From the NCBI RefSeq assembly GCF_001509485.1, contig NZ_LLZI01000274.1, forward strand, positions 1-29,458: a stretch of DNA of 29,458 nt, read 5' to 3'. This stretch comes from Streptomyces sp. NRRL F-4489 (GTDB lineage Bacteria; Actinomycetota; Actinomycetes; Streptomycetales; Streptomycetaceae). Shown one piece after another: positions 8,637-16,074 of the stretch. Position 1 is the first letter of the stretch. Each line of letters begins with the position of its first letter. The position numbers and the translations under genes were made by a program. Under the pieces are notes generated by a model that worked only from the letters and a program-made list of their open reading frames with translations, was not told the origin of the DNA and did not search any database.

Positions 8637-9718
8637 ACCTCGCTGCCGCAGCCAACGAGACACTGGCTCACAACTCCAATGTGCTGGTCTATTCGGCCAT
8701 GGCCGTCTACACCCTCGCCTTCCTCGCCCACATGGCCGAGTGGGTGTTCGGCAGCCGCAGCAAGGTCGGCCGGACCGCCGCCGCCCTGACCGACGGGGCC
8801 GCCGCGCCCGCCGCCCCGGTCGTGCGGACCGCGCAGAAGGGCGGCACCGCCGTCCTGGAGCGGCCCGAGGTCGTCACCCGCGCCGCCGCCGGCGCCCGCG
8901 ACGTCCCCGACGGCCCCGGCGCGCACGGCGGCACCGAGAAGGGCGACCTCTACGGCCGGATCGCGATCTCGCTGACCGTCCTGGGCTGGGCGCTGCACGT
9001 CGGCGGCGTGGTCACCCGCGCGCTGTCCGTGCAGCGCGCCCCCTGGGGCAACATGTACGAGTTCTCCACGACCTTCGGCGCGGTCGCGGTGACGATGTAC
9101 CTGCTCCTACTGGTCCTGAAGAAGAACGTCCGCTGGATCGGCCTGCCGCTGGTCACCACCGTCCTGCTCGACCTGGGCCTGGCCGTCAGCGTCCTGTACA
9201 CCGCCAGCGACCAGCTGGTGCCCGCGCTGCACTCGTACTGGCTGTGGATCCACGTCTCCTGCGCGATCCTCTCCGGCGCGGTGCTCTACCTCGGCGCGGT
9301 CGCCACCCTGCTCTTCCTCTTCCGCGACCGCTACGAGGCCAAGCTCGCCGACCCGGACGGCAAGCAGCCCGGCGCCTTCGCCACCTCGGTCCTCACCCGG
9401 CTGCCCTCGGCCGCCTCGCTCGACAAGTTCGCCTACCGCGTCAACGCCACGGTCTTCCCGCTGTGGACGTTCACCATCATCGCGGGCGCCATCTGGGCCG
9501 AGGCCGCCTGGGGCCGCTACTGGGGCTGGGACCCCAAGGAGGTCTGGTCCTTCATCACCTGGGTCGCCTACGCCTGCTACCTGCACGCCCGGGCCACCGT
9601 CGGCTGGAAGGGCCGCAAGGCCGCCTGGCTGGGCCTGATCGCCTTCGCCTGCTACCTCTTCAACTACTTCGGCGTGAACATCTTCATCACCGGCCTGCAC
9701 TCCTACGCCGGCGTCTGA
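8633..9718 (+). CDS. ccsB: cytochrome c biogenesis protein CcsB/ResC (haem handling)
   Basis: Membrane cytochrome c synthase subunit (361 aa) that presents haem for attachment with ResB. It contains the tryptophan-rich WWD motif, WGRYWGWDPKEVWSF, the hallmark of the CcsA/CcsB/CcmC/CcmF haem-handling family, flanked by conserved His residues (LHSYWLWIHV, CYLHARATVGW, GLHSYAGV). A first helix (NSNVLVYSAMAVYTLAFLAHMAEWVFG) is followed by an about 60-residue Ala/Pro/Gly-rich linker (45-105) before the main helical bundle; the linker looks like an actinobacterial insertion. GTG 8633 overlaps the resB stop. It is the last gene of the operon; a strong hairpin follows at 9748. Confidence 0.95.
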   Translation: MNLAAAANETLAHNSNVLVYSAMAVYTLAFLAHMAEWVFGSRSKVGRTAAALTDGAAAPAAPVVRTAQKGGTAVLERPEVVTRAAAGARDVPDGPGAHGGTEKGDLYGRIAISLTVLGWALHVGGVVTRALSVQRAPWGNMYEFSTTFGAVAVTMYLLLLVLKKNVRWIGLPLVTTVLLDLGLAVSVLYTASDQLVPALHSYWLWIHVSCAILSGAVLYLGAVATLLFLFRDRYEAKLADPDGKQPGAFATSVLTRLPSAASLDKFAYRVNATVFPLWTFTIIAGAIWAEAAWGRYWGWDPKEVWSFITWVAYACYLHARATVGWKGRKAAWLGLIAFACYLFNYFGVNIFITGLHSYAGV

Positions 9719-9747
9719 GCCCCGCGCCCCATCCCTCCCGCTCCACC

Positions 9748-9797
9748 CGGTGCCGTACGGACCCGCCCCGCCCGCCGGGCCGGCCCGTACGGCACCG
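9748..9797. terminator. bidirectional terminator hairpin between ccsB and phosphoesterase
   Basis: A perfect 13-bp stem, CGGTGCCGTACGG (9748-9760) and CCGTACGGCACCG (9785-9797), with a 24-nt GC-rich loop that can fold further. It lies between two converging genes and can serve both. Confidence 0.8.
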
Positions 9798-9819
9798 CCG
9801 TATAGCGGTCCGCGCCGGC

Positions 9820-11247
9820 TCAGCGCCGGTGGCGCCCGCCGCGCTCCTGCCGCGGCGGCTTCTGGTCCGCCCCCGGCAGCACCGGCTTGGGCAGGTGCGC
9901 CACCTCCCACTGGGCCTCGGCCAGCTGCGCGGCGGTGTCCCGCGGCAGCCGCGGCGGCCGGGCGGCCGGGCTCCGGAAGCCGAACGCCGAGGTCAGATCC
10001 CCGAACGCGGCCCGCCGCCAGGCGCTGATATTGGGCTCGGCGACCCCGGTGAACAGCTCCAGGAACCGCAGCACCGAGGTGTGGTCGAAGGCGTCCCCGG
10101 CCGCCCAGCCGCCCACCGTCCACGGCGAGACGATCAGGCACGGCACCCGGAAGCCCGCGCCGATCGGCAGCCCCCGGACGAACTCGTCCTTCGTCCCGGC
10201 CGGCGGCACCGGCGGCGGTACGTGGTCGAAGAGCCCGTCGTTCTCGTCGTAGTTGAGGATGAACGCGGTCTTCGCCCACACCTTCGGGTTCGCCGCGATC
10301 GCCTCGATCTTCTTCGCCACGAAGTCGGCGCCGGCGGCCGGCAGGTAGTCCGGGTGCTCCGACTGGTGGCTGGTCGGGATGATCCAGGAGACCGCCGGCA
10401 GCCGGTCGTGGCGGGCGTCGTCCTCGAACGCGCCGGCCGGCCCCGGCCGCACCCCCTTCTCGTAGAGCGGGCTGCCGGGCTTGGCGTCCCGGAAGGTCTG
10501 GAACTGCTCCAGGAGGTTGCAGCCGTAGTCGTCCTCCTCCTGGTAGACCTTCCAGCTGACGCCGGCCGCCTCCAGCCGCTCCGCGTACGTCGTCCAGCGG
10601 TACGGCGTGGGCGCGGTGTTGTTCAGGACCGGGCCGCCGTGGGTGCCGCCGGGGTCGAGGGTGCCGGTCATCCAGTACAGCCGGTTGGGCCAGGTCGGCC
10701 CGAGGACCGAGCAGAAGTAGTTGTCGCAGAGGGTGAACGCCTCGGCCAGCGCGAACTGGAAGGGGATGTCCTCGCGGGTGTGGTAGCCCATCACGTACGG
10801 GCCGTTGGCGCCGTCGGCCTTGCGGTGCGCGGGCAGCCAGCGGTCCATCTTCCCGCCGTTCCACGCCTCGTGCTGGACCGACCAGGCGTGGCTGGTGGAG
10901 GGGATGGCCTGGGCGCTGGTGGTGCGGGTGTTGAGGCGGAACGGCAGCAGATAGCCGTCCGGGTTCTGCGGGTCGGGCTGGTGGAAGACGGAGCGGCCGG
11001 TGGAGAGGGTCAGCGCGTGCGGGTCGGCGAAGCCGCGGACGCCGCGCAGGGTGCCGAAGTAGTGGTCGAAGGAACGGTTCTCCTGCATCAGCAGGACGAC
11101 GTGCTCGATGTCGCGCAGGGAGCCGTGCCGCGGGGGACCGGCGGCGACGGCCTTCCGGACGCTGGGCGGCAGCAGCGACAGCGCGGCGGCGCCGCCCATC
11201 GCTCCGGCCGCCGAGCCGAGGAGTCTGCGTCGGGTCATATCGGGCAT
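9820..11247 (-). CDS. secreted phosphoesterase, phospholipase C / acid phosphatase-like
   Basis: Tat-exported phosphoesterase (475 aa) of the bacterial phospholipase C/AcpA family. The Tat signal is MTRRRLLGSAAGAMGGAAALSLL; the catalytic entry motif is LMQENRSFDHYFGTLRGVRGF, and the metal-binding ENDGLFDHVPPP lies late in the domain. It ends soon after the catalytic domain, so it lacks the C-terminal DUF756 repeats of about 700-aa non-haemolytic phospholipases C and is a single-domain form. ATG 11247 is chosen because GGGAGAG lies 8 nt before it; GTG 11256 and ATG 11238 are alternatives. The substrate (phospholipid or phosphate monoester) is open. A PHO-box-like 11-bp array sits 83-115 bp upstream. 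Confidence 0.88.
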   Translation of the reverse strand: MPDMTRRRLLGSAAGAMGGAAALSLLPPSVRKAVAAGPPRHGSLRDIEHVVLLMQENRSFDHYFGTLRGVRGFADPHALTLSTGRSVFHQPDPQNPDGYLLPFRLNTRTTSAQAIPSTSHAWSVQHEAWNGGKMDRWLPAHRKADGANGPYVMGYHTREDIPFQFALAEAFTLCDNYFCSVLGPTWPNRLYWMTGTLDPGGTHGGPVLNNTAPTPYRWTTYAERLEAAGVSWKVYQEEDDYGCNLLEQFQTFRDAKPGSPLYEKGVRPGPAGAFEDDARHDRLPAVSWIIPTSHQSEHPDYLPAAGADFVAKKIEAIAANPKVWAKTAFILNYDENDGLFDHVPPPVPPAGTKDEFVRGLPIGAGFRVPCLIVSPWTVGGWAAGDAFDHTSVLRFLELFTGVAEPNISAWRRAAFGDLTSAFGFRSPAARPPRLPRDTAAQLAEAQWEVAHLPKPVLPGADQKPPRQERGGRHRR

Positions 11248-11329
11248 ATGAGCCACTCTCCCTGAGTCGCGGAGGCCCTCGGTGGGCCGATGCGACTGTG
11301 GCGGCGGCGCAGTGTCCCGGGCAGGGGGA

Positions 11330-11362
11330 GGTTGCTGAACGGGGCCTCAAATGGCCGTGAAC
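11330..11362 (-). promoter_or_regulatory. candidate PHO box (PhoP direct repeats)
   Basis: Read on the minus strand, three consecutive 11-bp units begin GTTCACGGCCA (11362-11352), TTTGAGGCCCC (11351-11341) and GTTCAGCAACC (11340-11330). Units one and three share GTTCA at exactly 22 bp spacing, the layout of Streptomyces PhoP direct-repeat units (GTTCACC-type); unit two is poor. It lies upstream of a phosphoesterase gene, a plausible PhoP target. Confidence 0.4.
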
Positions 11363-11528
11363 AGTGCAGAGTTGGCCGGTCGGCGCTACGCCGCCTACGC
11401 CGTTCCGCGCAGCGCGTACCGGCGTGCGCGCCGGCTCGGATACGCCGCCGCGGCGCTTGACGGGGACACGCGGCGTACGCCCGCAGTTTCGCCCGGCTGC
11501 CGGGCACCGGTGGCCGGCCGGAGGCCGT

Positions 11529-12140
11529 TCAGCACAGCCGCGCCAGCGCCTCCTCCGGCGCCGGATACGGGCGCTCGTCCGGCAGCAGCGCGCGGGCGGC
11601 GTCCTCCTCGCCCGCCCGCACCAGGGCGTGGATCTCGCGGGCCAGCGCCGTCACCTCGCGGATCCCCACCGTCCACTCATCCGCGTACGCCGCCACCAGC
11701 TCGCCGGACAGGCCCAGCTGGAGCGAGCGGTACGGGAGCGGGCGGAGGCGCAGATCGCGCTCGGGGTCCCACTGGACGCGGGCGGGGGAGCGGCGCAGCG
11801 CGCGCTGCCAGGCGCCGCGGTCCGGGTGCAGTCCGGGGACGTAGTGCGACAGGCAGGCCCGGCGCAGCGCCTCGTCGAAACCGGCCCGGGTGATCTCGAC
11901 GGCCAGCACGGTCTCCTGGTCGGGCTTGGTGGCCCAGCCGCAGCGGTACATCATCCACAGGAACGACGGCTTGATCCATGTCATCCGCTCCCGCTTCCAG
12001 GCGGGCGGGAAGCGGCCGTCGCGGGCGGCGGGCAGGCCCAGGGCGGGCGCGTACGCCTGGTAGACGGTGACCGTCTCGTCGGTGTGCAGCGCCCGTACGC
12101 GGCGGGCCGGCTCGGGCGGGGCGGTGGTGCCGGTGCTCAT
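11529..12140 (-). CDS. DUF4291 domain-containing protein
   Basis: Cytoplasmic protein (203 aa) matching DUF4291 by its characteristic sequence: VRALHTDETVTVYQAYAPALGLPA, then RERMTWIKPSFLWMMYRCGWATKPDQETVLAVEI, and later RRSPARVQWDPERDLRLRPLPYRSLQLGL. The biochemical function of the family is unknown to me. ATG 12140 is chosen since it starts just before the conserved region (MSTGTTAPPEPARRVRALH) and has AGGA 9 nt upstream; an in-frame GTG-type start at 12179 would add 13 unconserved residues. The C-terminal 40 residues are Glu/Arg-rich. It lies downstream of the small membrane protein gene with an 84-bp gap and may be co-transcribed. The 281 bp between it and the phosphoesterase hold no credible gene. 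Confidence 0.85.
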   Translation of the reverse strand: MSTGTTAPPEPARRVRALHTDETVTVYQAYAPALGLPAARDGRFPPAWKRERMTWIKPSFLWMMYRCGWATKPDQETVLAVEITRAGFDEALRRACLSHYVPGLHPDRGAWQRALRRSPARVQWDPERDLRLRPLPYRSLQLGLSGELVAAYADEWTVGIREVTALAREIHALVRAGEEDAARALLPDERPYPAPEEALARLC

Positions 12141-12224
12141 GGCGGCCCATCCTGGCGGAGGCCGGACGCCGGCGGCCACCGGTTTACGGGGCGGCGCCGG
12201 GCCCCGCAGGGCTGTGACGGGCCG

Positions 12225-12647
12225 TCAGGAGGCGGCGGGCGGGGCCTCCTCCGGGCCGCCGTCGGCCTTGCCCTGCTTGCGCCGCAGCTCCTCCTCGCGG
12301 CGCCGCAGATCGGCCTCCCAGTCCTTCAGCAGCGCCTCGTCCTTCTTGTTCTCCTCGCGCAGCGAGCGCAGGAATTCGGGATTGTCGTCCGGGGCGACCC
12401 ACTTGGCGCTGTGGTTGCGGTGCCACTCGGACGGCGTGCTGCCGCCGCCGCCCGCGGTGCGGTACCGCTCCTTGCCGGCCACCAGCCAGGCGATCGGCCC
12501 GATCAGCACCTCGCCGAACAGCAGGATGATCAGCACCCACACCACCTTCGGCAGGCCGCGGACCTGCGACTCCGGCGTGTTGAGGCAGTCGATGAAGGCG
12601 TAGATCCACAGTGCCAGCACCAACAGGAACGGCAGATACCTGAGCAT
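12225..12647 (-). CDS. small membrane protein with PLD nuclease N-terminal domain
   Basis: Membrane protein of 140 aa. Two hydrophobic helices, MLRYLPFLLVLALWIYAFIDC and LPKVVWVLIILLFGEVLIGPIAWLV, form the hairpin of the Phospholipase D nuclease N-terminal domain (PLDNc_N), as in small Streptomyces membrane proteins; the Pro-rich GPIAWLVAGKERY end is typical. No PLD catalytic HKD motif follows. Instead the tail is cytoplasmic, highly charged and probably coiled-coil (EFLRSLREENKKDEALLKDWEADLRRREEELRRKQGK). ATG 12647 is preceded by GGGGGA at 9 nt. It is transcribed away from mqnL, from a shared 87-bp gap. Function unknown. Confidence 0.88.
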   Translation of the reverse strand: MLRYLPFLLVLALWIYAFIDCLNTPESQVRGLPKVVWVLIILLFGEVLIGPIAWLVAGKERYRTAGGGGSTPSEWHRNHSAKWVAPDDNPEFLRSLREENKKDEALLKDWEADLRRREEELRRKQGKADGGPEEAPPAAS

Positions 12648-12734
12648 TGCGGACGGTCCCCCTGGATGCGCGAACGGGCCCGCGGCGGGCCCCCGTGACC
12701 CGTACAGGGTAGTGCGTACCGGATACTGGGGCGT

Positions 12735-14189
12735 ATGGCTTACGACGATCTTCGCTCCCTGCTGCGGGCCCTGGAGCGCGAGGGAGACCTCACACGCATC
12801 AAGGCCGAGGTCGACCCGTATCTGGAGGTCGGCGAGATCGTGGACCGGGTGCAGAAGGCCGGCGGCCCGGCGCTGCTCTTCGAGAACGTCAAGGGCTCGG
12901 CGATGCCGCTGGCCATGAACGTCTACGGCACCGACCGCCGCCTGCTGAAGGCCCTCGGCCTGAAGACCTACGAGGAGATCGGCGACAAGATCGGCGGGCT
13001 GCTGCGGCCCGAACTCCCGCACGGCTTCGTCGGCGTGCGCGAGGCGTTCGGCAAGCTCGCCCACATGGCGCACGTCCCGCCGCGGAAGATCAAGGGCGAG
13101 GCGCCCGTCCAGGAGGTCGTGCTCACCGGCGACGAGGTCGACCTGGAGCGGCTGCCGGCGCTGTTCACCTGGCCCAAGGACGGCGGCTCCTTCTTCAACC
13201 TCGGCCTGACCCACACCAAGGACCCCGAGAGCGGCGTCCGCAATCTGGGCCTGTACCGCCTCCAGCGCCACGACAAGCGCACCATCGGGATGCACTGGCA
13301 GATCCACAAGGACAGCCGCAACCACTACCAGGTCGCCGCCCGGCGCGGGGAGAAGCTGCCGGTCGCCATCGCCTTCGGCTGCCCCCCGGCCGTCACCTAC
13401 GCCTCCACCGCGCCGCTGCCCGGCGACATCGACGAGTACCTCTTCGCCGGCTTCCTCCAGGGCAAGCGGATCGAGATGGTGGACTGCAAGACCGTCCCGC
13501 TCCAGGTCCCGGCGCACGCCGAGGTCGTCCTGGAGGGGTGGCTGGAGCCCGGCGAGATGCTGCCGGAGGGCCCGTTCGGCGACCACACCGGCTTCTACAC
13601 ACCGCAGGAGCCGTTCCCCGCGCTGACCATCGACTGCGTGACGATGCGCCGCCGGCCGCTGCTCCAGTCCATCGTGGTGGGCCGCCCGCCGACCGAGGAC
13701 GGGCCGCTGGGCCGCGCCACGGAGCGCTTCTTCCGGCCGCTGCTGAAGATCATCGTCCCGGACATCGTGGACTACCACCTCCCCGAGTCCGGCGGCTTCC
13801 ACAACTGCGCGATCGTCTCGATCGACAAGAAGTACCCCAAGCACGCCCAGAAGGTGATGCACGCCATCTGGGGCGCCCACATGATGTCGCTGACCAAGCT
13901 CATCGTGGTGGTCGACGCCGACTGCGACGTCCACGACCTCCACGAGGTGTCCTGGCGGGCGCTGGGCAACACCGACTACGCCCGCGACCTGACCGTCGTC
14001 GAGGGGCCCGTCGACCACCTCGACCACGCCTCCTACCAGCAGTTCTGGGGCGGCAAGGCGGGTATCGACGCGACCCGGAAGTGGCCCGAGGAGGGCTACA
14101 CCCGCGACGGCGGCTGGCCGGAGATGGTCGCGTCGGATCCGGATACCGCGGCGCTGGTCGACCGCCGCTGGAAGGAGTACGGGCTGTGA
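12735..14189 (+). CDS. mqnL: UbiD-family decarboxylase of the futalosine menaquinone pathway
   Basis: Prenylated-FMN-dependent decarboxylase (484 aa) that removes the carboxyl group from the prenylated dihydroxynaphthoate intermediate in menaquinone synthesis. UbiD-family sequence runs the full length: VDPYLEVGEIVDRV, FENVKGSAMPLAMNVYGT, IGMHWQIHKDSRNH (cofactor and metal region), PEGPFGDHTGFYTPQEPFP with the catalytic acidic residues, and LTKLIVVVDADCDVHD. The length suits UbiD. The cofactor should be made by the UbiX homologue at 16075. GTG of mqnP overlaps its stop (GTGA). Assignment to menaquinone rather than ubiquinone rests on the mqnP/mqnM/mqnE/mqnA/mqnC neighbours and on actinobacteria lacking ubiquinone. 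Confidence 0.93.
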   Translation: MAYDDLRSLLRALEREGDLTRIKAEVDPYLEVGEIVDRVQKAGGPALLFENVKGSAMPLAMNVYGTDRRLLKALGLKTYEEIGDKIGGLLRPELPHGFVGVREAFGKLAHMAHVPPRKIKGEAPVQEVVLTGDEVDLERLPALFTWPKDGGSFFNLGLTHTKDPESGVRNLGLYRLQRHDKRTIGMHWQIHKDSRNHYQVAARRGEKLPVAIAFGCPPAVTYASTAPLPGDIDEYLFAGFLQGKRIEMVDCKTVPLQVPAHAEVVLEGWLEPGEMLPEGPFGDHTGFYTPQEPFPALTIDCVTMRRRPLLQSIVVGRPPTEDGPLGRATERFFRPLLKIIVPDIVDYHLPESGGFHNCAIVSIDKKYPKHAQKVMHAIWGAHMMSLTKLIVVVDADCDVHDLHEVSWRALGNTDYARDLTVVEGPVDHLDHASYQQFWGGKAGIDATRKWPEEGYTRDGGWPEMVASDPDTAALVDRRWKEYGL

Positions 14190-15088
14190 GCGCCTCCGCC
14201 GCCGCCGTTCCGCAGCCGGGCCGGACACGGGCCTTCCTGCGGCTCGTCGTCATCGAGCACTCGGTCTTCGCGCTGCCCTTCGCCTATATCGCGGCGTTCA
14301 CCGCGATGCACCAGCTGGACCGGCACGTCCACTGGGTCCGGCTGCTGCTCGTCACCGTCGCCATGGTGGGCCTGCGCACCTTCGCGATGGCCGTCAACCG
14401 CATCATCGACCGGGAGATCGACGCCCGGAACCCGCGCACCGCCGGGCGCGAACTGGTCACCGGCGCGGTGTCGGTGCGGTCCGCCTGGACCGGCGCGCTG
14501 ATCGCCGTGGTGGTCTTCCTGGGCGCGGCCGCGCTGCTCAACCCGCTCTGCCTCGCGCTGGCGCCGGTCGCCGTCGTGCCGATGGTGGTCTACCCCTACG
14601 GCAAGCGCTTCACCAACTTCCCGCACGCGATCCTCGGCCTCGCCCAGGCGATGGCCCCGGTCGGCGCCTGGCTCGCGATCACCGGCGCGTGGTCCTGGGA
14701 GTCGGTGATCCTCGGTCTCGCGGTCGGCATCTGGATCGGCGGCTTCGACCTGATCTACGCCTGCCAGGACGTCGAGGCCGACCGCCGCAACGGCGTGATG
14801 TCCGTCCCGGCCCGCTTCGGCGTGCCGGGCGCGCTGTGGGGTGCCCGTGTGTGCCACGCCGCCACCACCGCCCTGCTGGTCTGGTACGGCGCCGCGATCG
14901 GCGCGGGCGCCTTCTTCTGGATCGGCCTGGTGATCGTCGCGGTGGCCTTCTGCTACGAGCACGCCATCGTCCGCCCGCACGACACCTCCCGCCTGAACCG
15001 CGCCTTCTTCCAGGTCAACAGCTTCATCGGCATCGCCCTCTTCGTCTGCGCCCTGCTGGACCTCTTCGTCCGGGGGCTGGTGGCGTAA
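14186..15088 (+). CDS. mqnP: UbiA-family prenyltransferase of menaquinone synthesis
   Basis: Integral membrane polyprenyltransferase (300 aa, about eight or nine helices) that attaches the isoprenoid tail to the naphthoate head group in the futalosine pathway. The two Asp-rich UbiA motifs are clear: NRIIDREIDARNPRTAGREL, and DLIYACQDVEADRRNGVMSVPARFG. The N-terminal FLRLVVIEHSVFALPFAYIAAF is also characteristic. GTG 14186 overlaps the mqnL stop, so prenyltransferase and decarboxylase are translationally coupled. MqnP is preferred over MenA because the surrounding genes are futalosine-type and menA would pair with menB/C/D/E/F. A hairpin at 15094-15115 ends the unit. Confidence 0.92.
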   Translation: MSASAAAVPQPGRTRAFLRLVVIEHSVFALPFAYIAAFTAMHQLDRHVHWVRLLLVTVAMVGLRTFAMAVNRIIDREIDARNPRTAGRELVTGAVSVRSAWTGALIAVVVFLGAAALLNPLCLALAPVAVVPMVVYPYGKRFTNFPHAILGLAQAMAPVGAWLAITGAWSWESVILGLAVGIWIGGFDLIYACQDVEADRRNGVMSVPARFGVPGALWGARVCHAATTALLVWYGAAIGAGAFFWIGLVIVAVAFCYEHAIVRPHDTSRLNRAFFQVNSFIGIALFVCALLDLFVRGLVA

Positions 15089-15093
15089 GGCGG

Positions 15094-15115
15094 CCGGTCA
15101 GCCTCCGCTGACCGG
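15094..15115. terminator. hairpin downstream of mqnP
   Basis: A perfect 8-bp stem, CCGGTCAG (15094-15101) and CTGACCGG (15108-15115), with a 6-nt loop, between mqnP and the converging minus-strand remnant. No T-run. Confidence 0.6.
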
Positions 15116-15126
15116 GCGCGGACACG

Positions 15127-15336
15127 TCAGGCGTTGAGGTCCAGCACGCGGACCGCTTCCCCGGCCCATCGCTGTGGAGCGGTGGTGGCCACGATCGCGC
15201 CGTCCGGGCGGTCGAGGGTCGGCTGCGCCGCGTGGTGGCAGTGGGCAGCGGCCCAGGTCCGCTGCCGGGCCAGGGCCGGGACGGCGGGCAGGTCGAGGCC
15301 GAGGACGGTGATGCCGGGCAGCGCCGCCAGATGCGT
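15127..15336 (-). pseudogene. C-terminal remnant of a PIN-like/nucleic-acid-binding protein
   Basis: About 69 codons, from LTHLAALPGITVLGLDLP to a TGA at 15129-15127, read like the end of a real protein (TPDRPDGAIVATTAPQRW-type ending, here TLDRPDGAIVATTAP, then VRVLDLNA). The ending resembles a group of small Streptomyces PIN-domain-like hypothetical proteins. No ATG or GTG start exists in this stretch; upstream the frame runs into the 3' part of the rhomboid gene in another frame. I therefore call it a truncated relic. The assignment is from memory of similar endings and is tentative. Confidence 0.45.
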
Positions 15337-15953
15337 CAGGGGACCGGTCTGACCACGCCCCCCGCCGCCGCCCCGTCCCGCCCCGGCCCCCGGCCCCGCT
15401 CGCGCAGGATGAAGGCCGCCAGGACCCCGCCGGCCAGGCCGAAGAGGTGGCACTGCCAGCTGATGCCGCTGGTGGTGGGCAGGGCGCCCCAGAGGATCGA
15501 GCCGTAGAGCAGCCCGACGATCAGGCCGATGCCGATGTCCAGCGGTTTGCGCTCGACGAAGCCGCGGACCAGCAGGAAGGCGAAGAGGCCGAAGACCACG
15601 CCGGAGGCGCCGAGGGTGATGCTGCCGGGCGCCGCGGTCAGCCAGACGCCGAGGCCGCTGACCACGATGATCAGCAGGGCGGCGGCCAGGAACCGGCGTA
15701 TGCCGCTGCGCAGCGCGGCGAGGAAGCCGAGCACCAGCAGCGGGAGGGAGTTGGCGGCCAGGTGGCCGAAGCCGAAGTGGAGGAAGGCGGCGGGGAGCAC
15801 GTCGAGGAGGCCGCCGGCCTCGCGGGGGCGGATGCCGAAGGCGTCGAGGGCGTTCCCGCTGAGGGTGTCGACGCCCTCCAGGACCCACAGCAGCGCGACC
15901 CAGCCCACCATGAGGAAGAGCGCGGGCCTGGCCCGTGCCGTGCGCGGTGCCAT
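15336..15953 (-). CDS. rhomboid-family intramembrane serine protease
   Basis: Six-helix membrane protease (205 aa) with the rhomboid core: HLAANSLPLLVLGFLAA (the Asn/His helix), GASGVVFGLFAFLLV with the catalytic Ser in GASG, and WQCHLFGLAGGVLAAFIL with the catalytic His. The N-terminus is short and basic (MAPRTARARPALFLMVGWVALLWVLEGVDTL), then DVLPAAFLHFGFGHLAAN. The C-terminus is Arg/Gly-rich and cytoplasmic. ATG 15953 gives a protein of normal minimal rhomboid size. It is inserted on the opposite strand between mqnP and mqnM. The substrate is unknown; no direct link to menaquinone can be read. Confidence 0.88.
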   Translation of the reverse strand: MAPRTARARPALFLMVGWVALLWVLEGVDTLSGNALDAFGIRPREAGGLLDVLPAAFLHFGFGHLAANSLPLLVLGFLAALRSGIRRFLAAALLIIVVSGLGVWLTAAPGSITLGASGVVFGLFAFLLVRGFVERKPLDIGIGLIVGLLYGSILWGALPTTSGISWQCHLFGLAGGVLAAFILRERGRGPGRDGAAAGGVVRPVP

Positions 15954-16062
15954 CGCCCGCCCCCTTCGCCGCCGGCCTGCCGCCGGGTGTCGTCCGGTGC
16001 GCCCGGCGCGGTGCCGGCGCACAGGTAGTAACGGTCGGGGCGGCCCTGCCGGTTCCGCCGGA

Positions 16063-16068
16063 TAGGCT
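16063..16068 (+). promoter_or_regulatory. -10 box implying leaderless mqnM transcript
   Basis: TAGGCT lies exactly 6 nt before the GTG at 16075. With a usual 6-7 nt gap to +1, transcription would begin at or next to the start codon. No Shine-Dalgarno is present, consistent with leaderless translation. No good -35 is seen. Confidence 0.5.
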
Positions 16069-16074
16069 CGATCC

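Noticed and set aside
8740..11265. 841-codon plus-strand frame spanning ccsB and the antisense of the phosphoesterase
   Set aside because: Arg/Pro/Gly-rich shadow; both covered genes have clear motifs in other frames.
11351..11893. Pro/Arg-rich plus-strand frames near 11.4-12.7 kb
   Set aside because: Antisense to the DUF4291 and PLDNc_N genes; no family resemblance.
12648..14228. Long minus-strand open frame over mqnL
   Set aside because: Only its last 140 codons (12225-12647) are a real gene; the rest is the shadow of mqnL.
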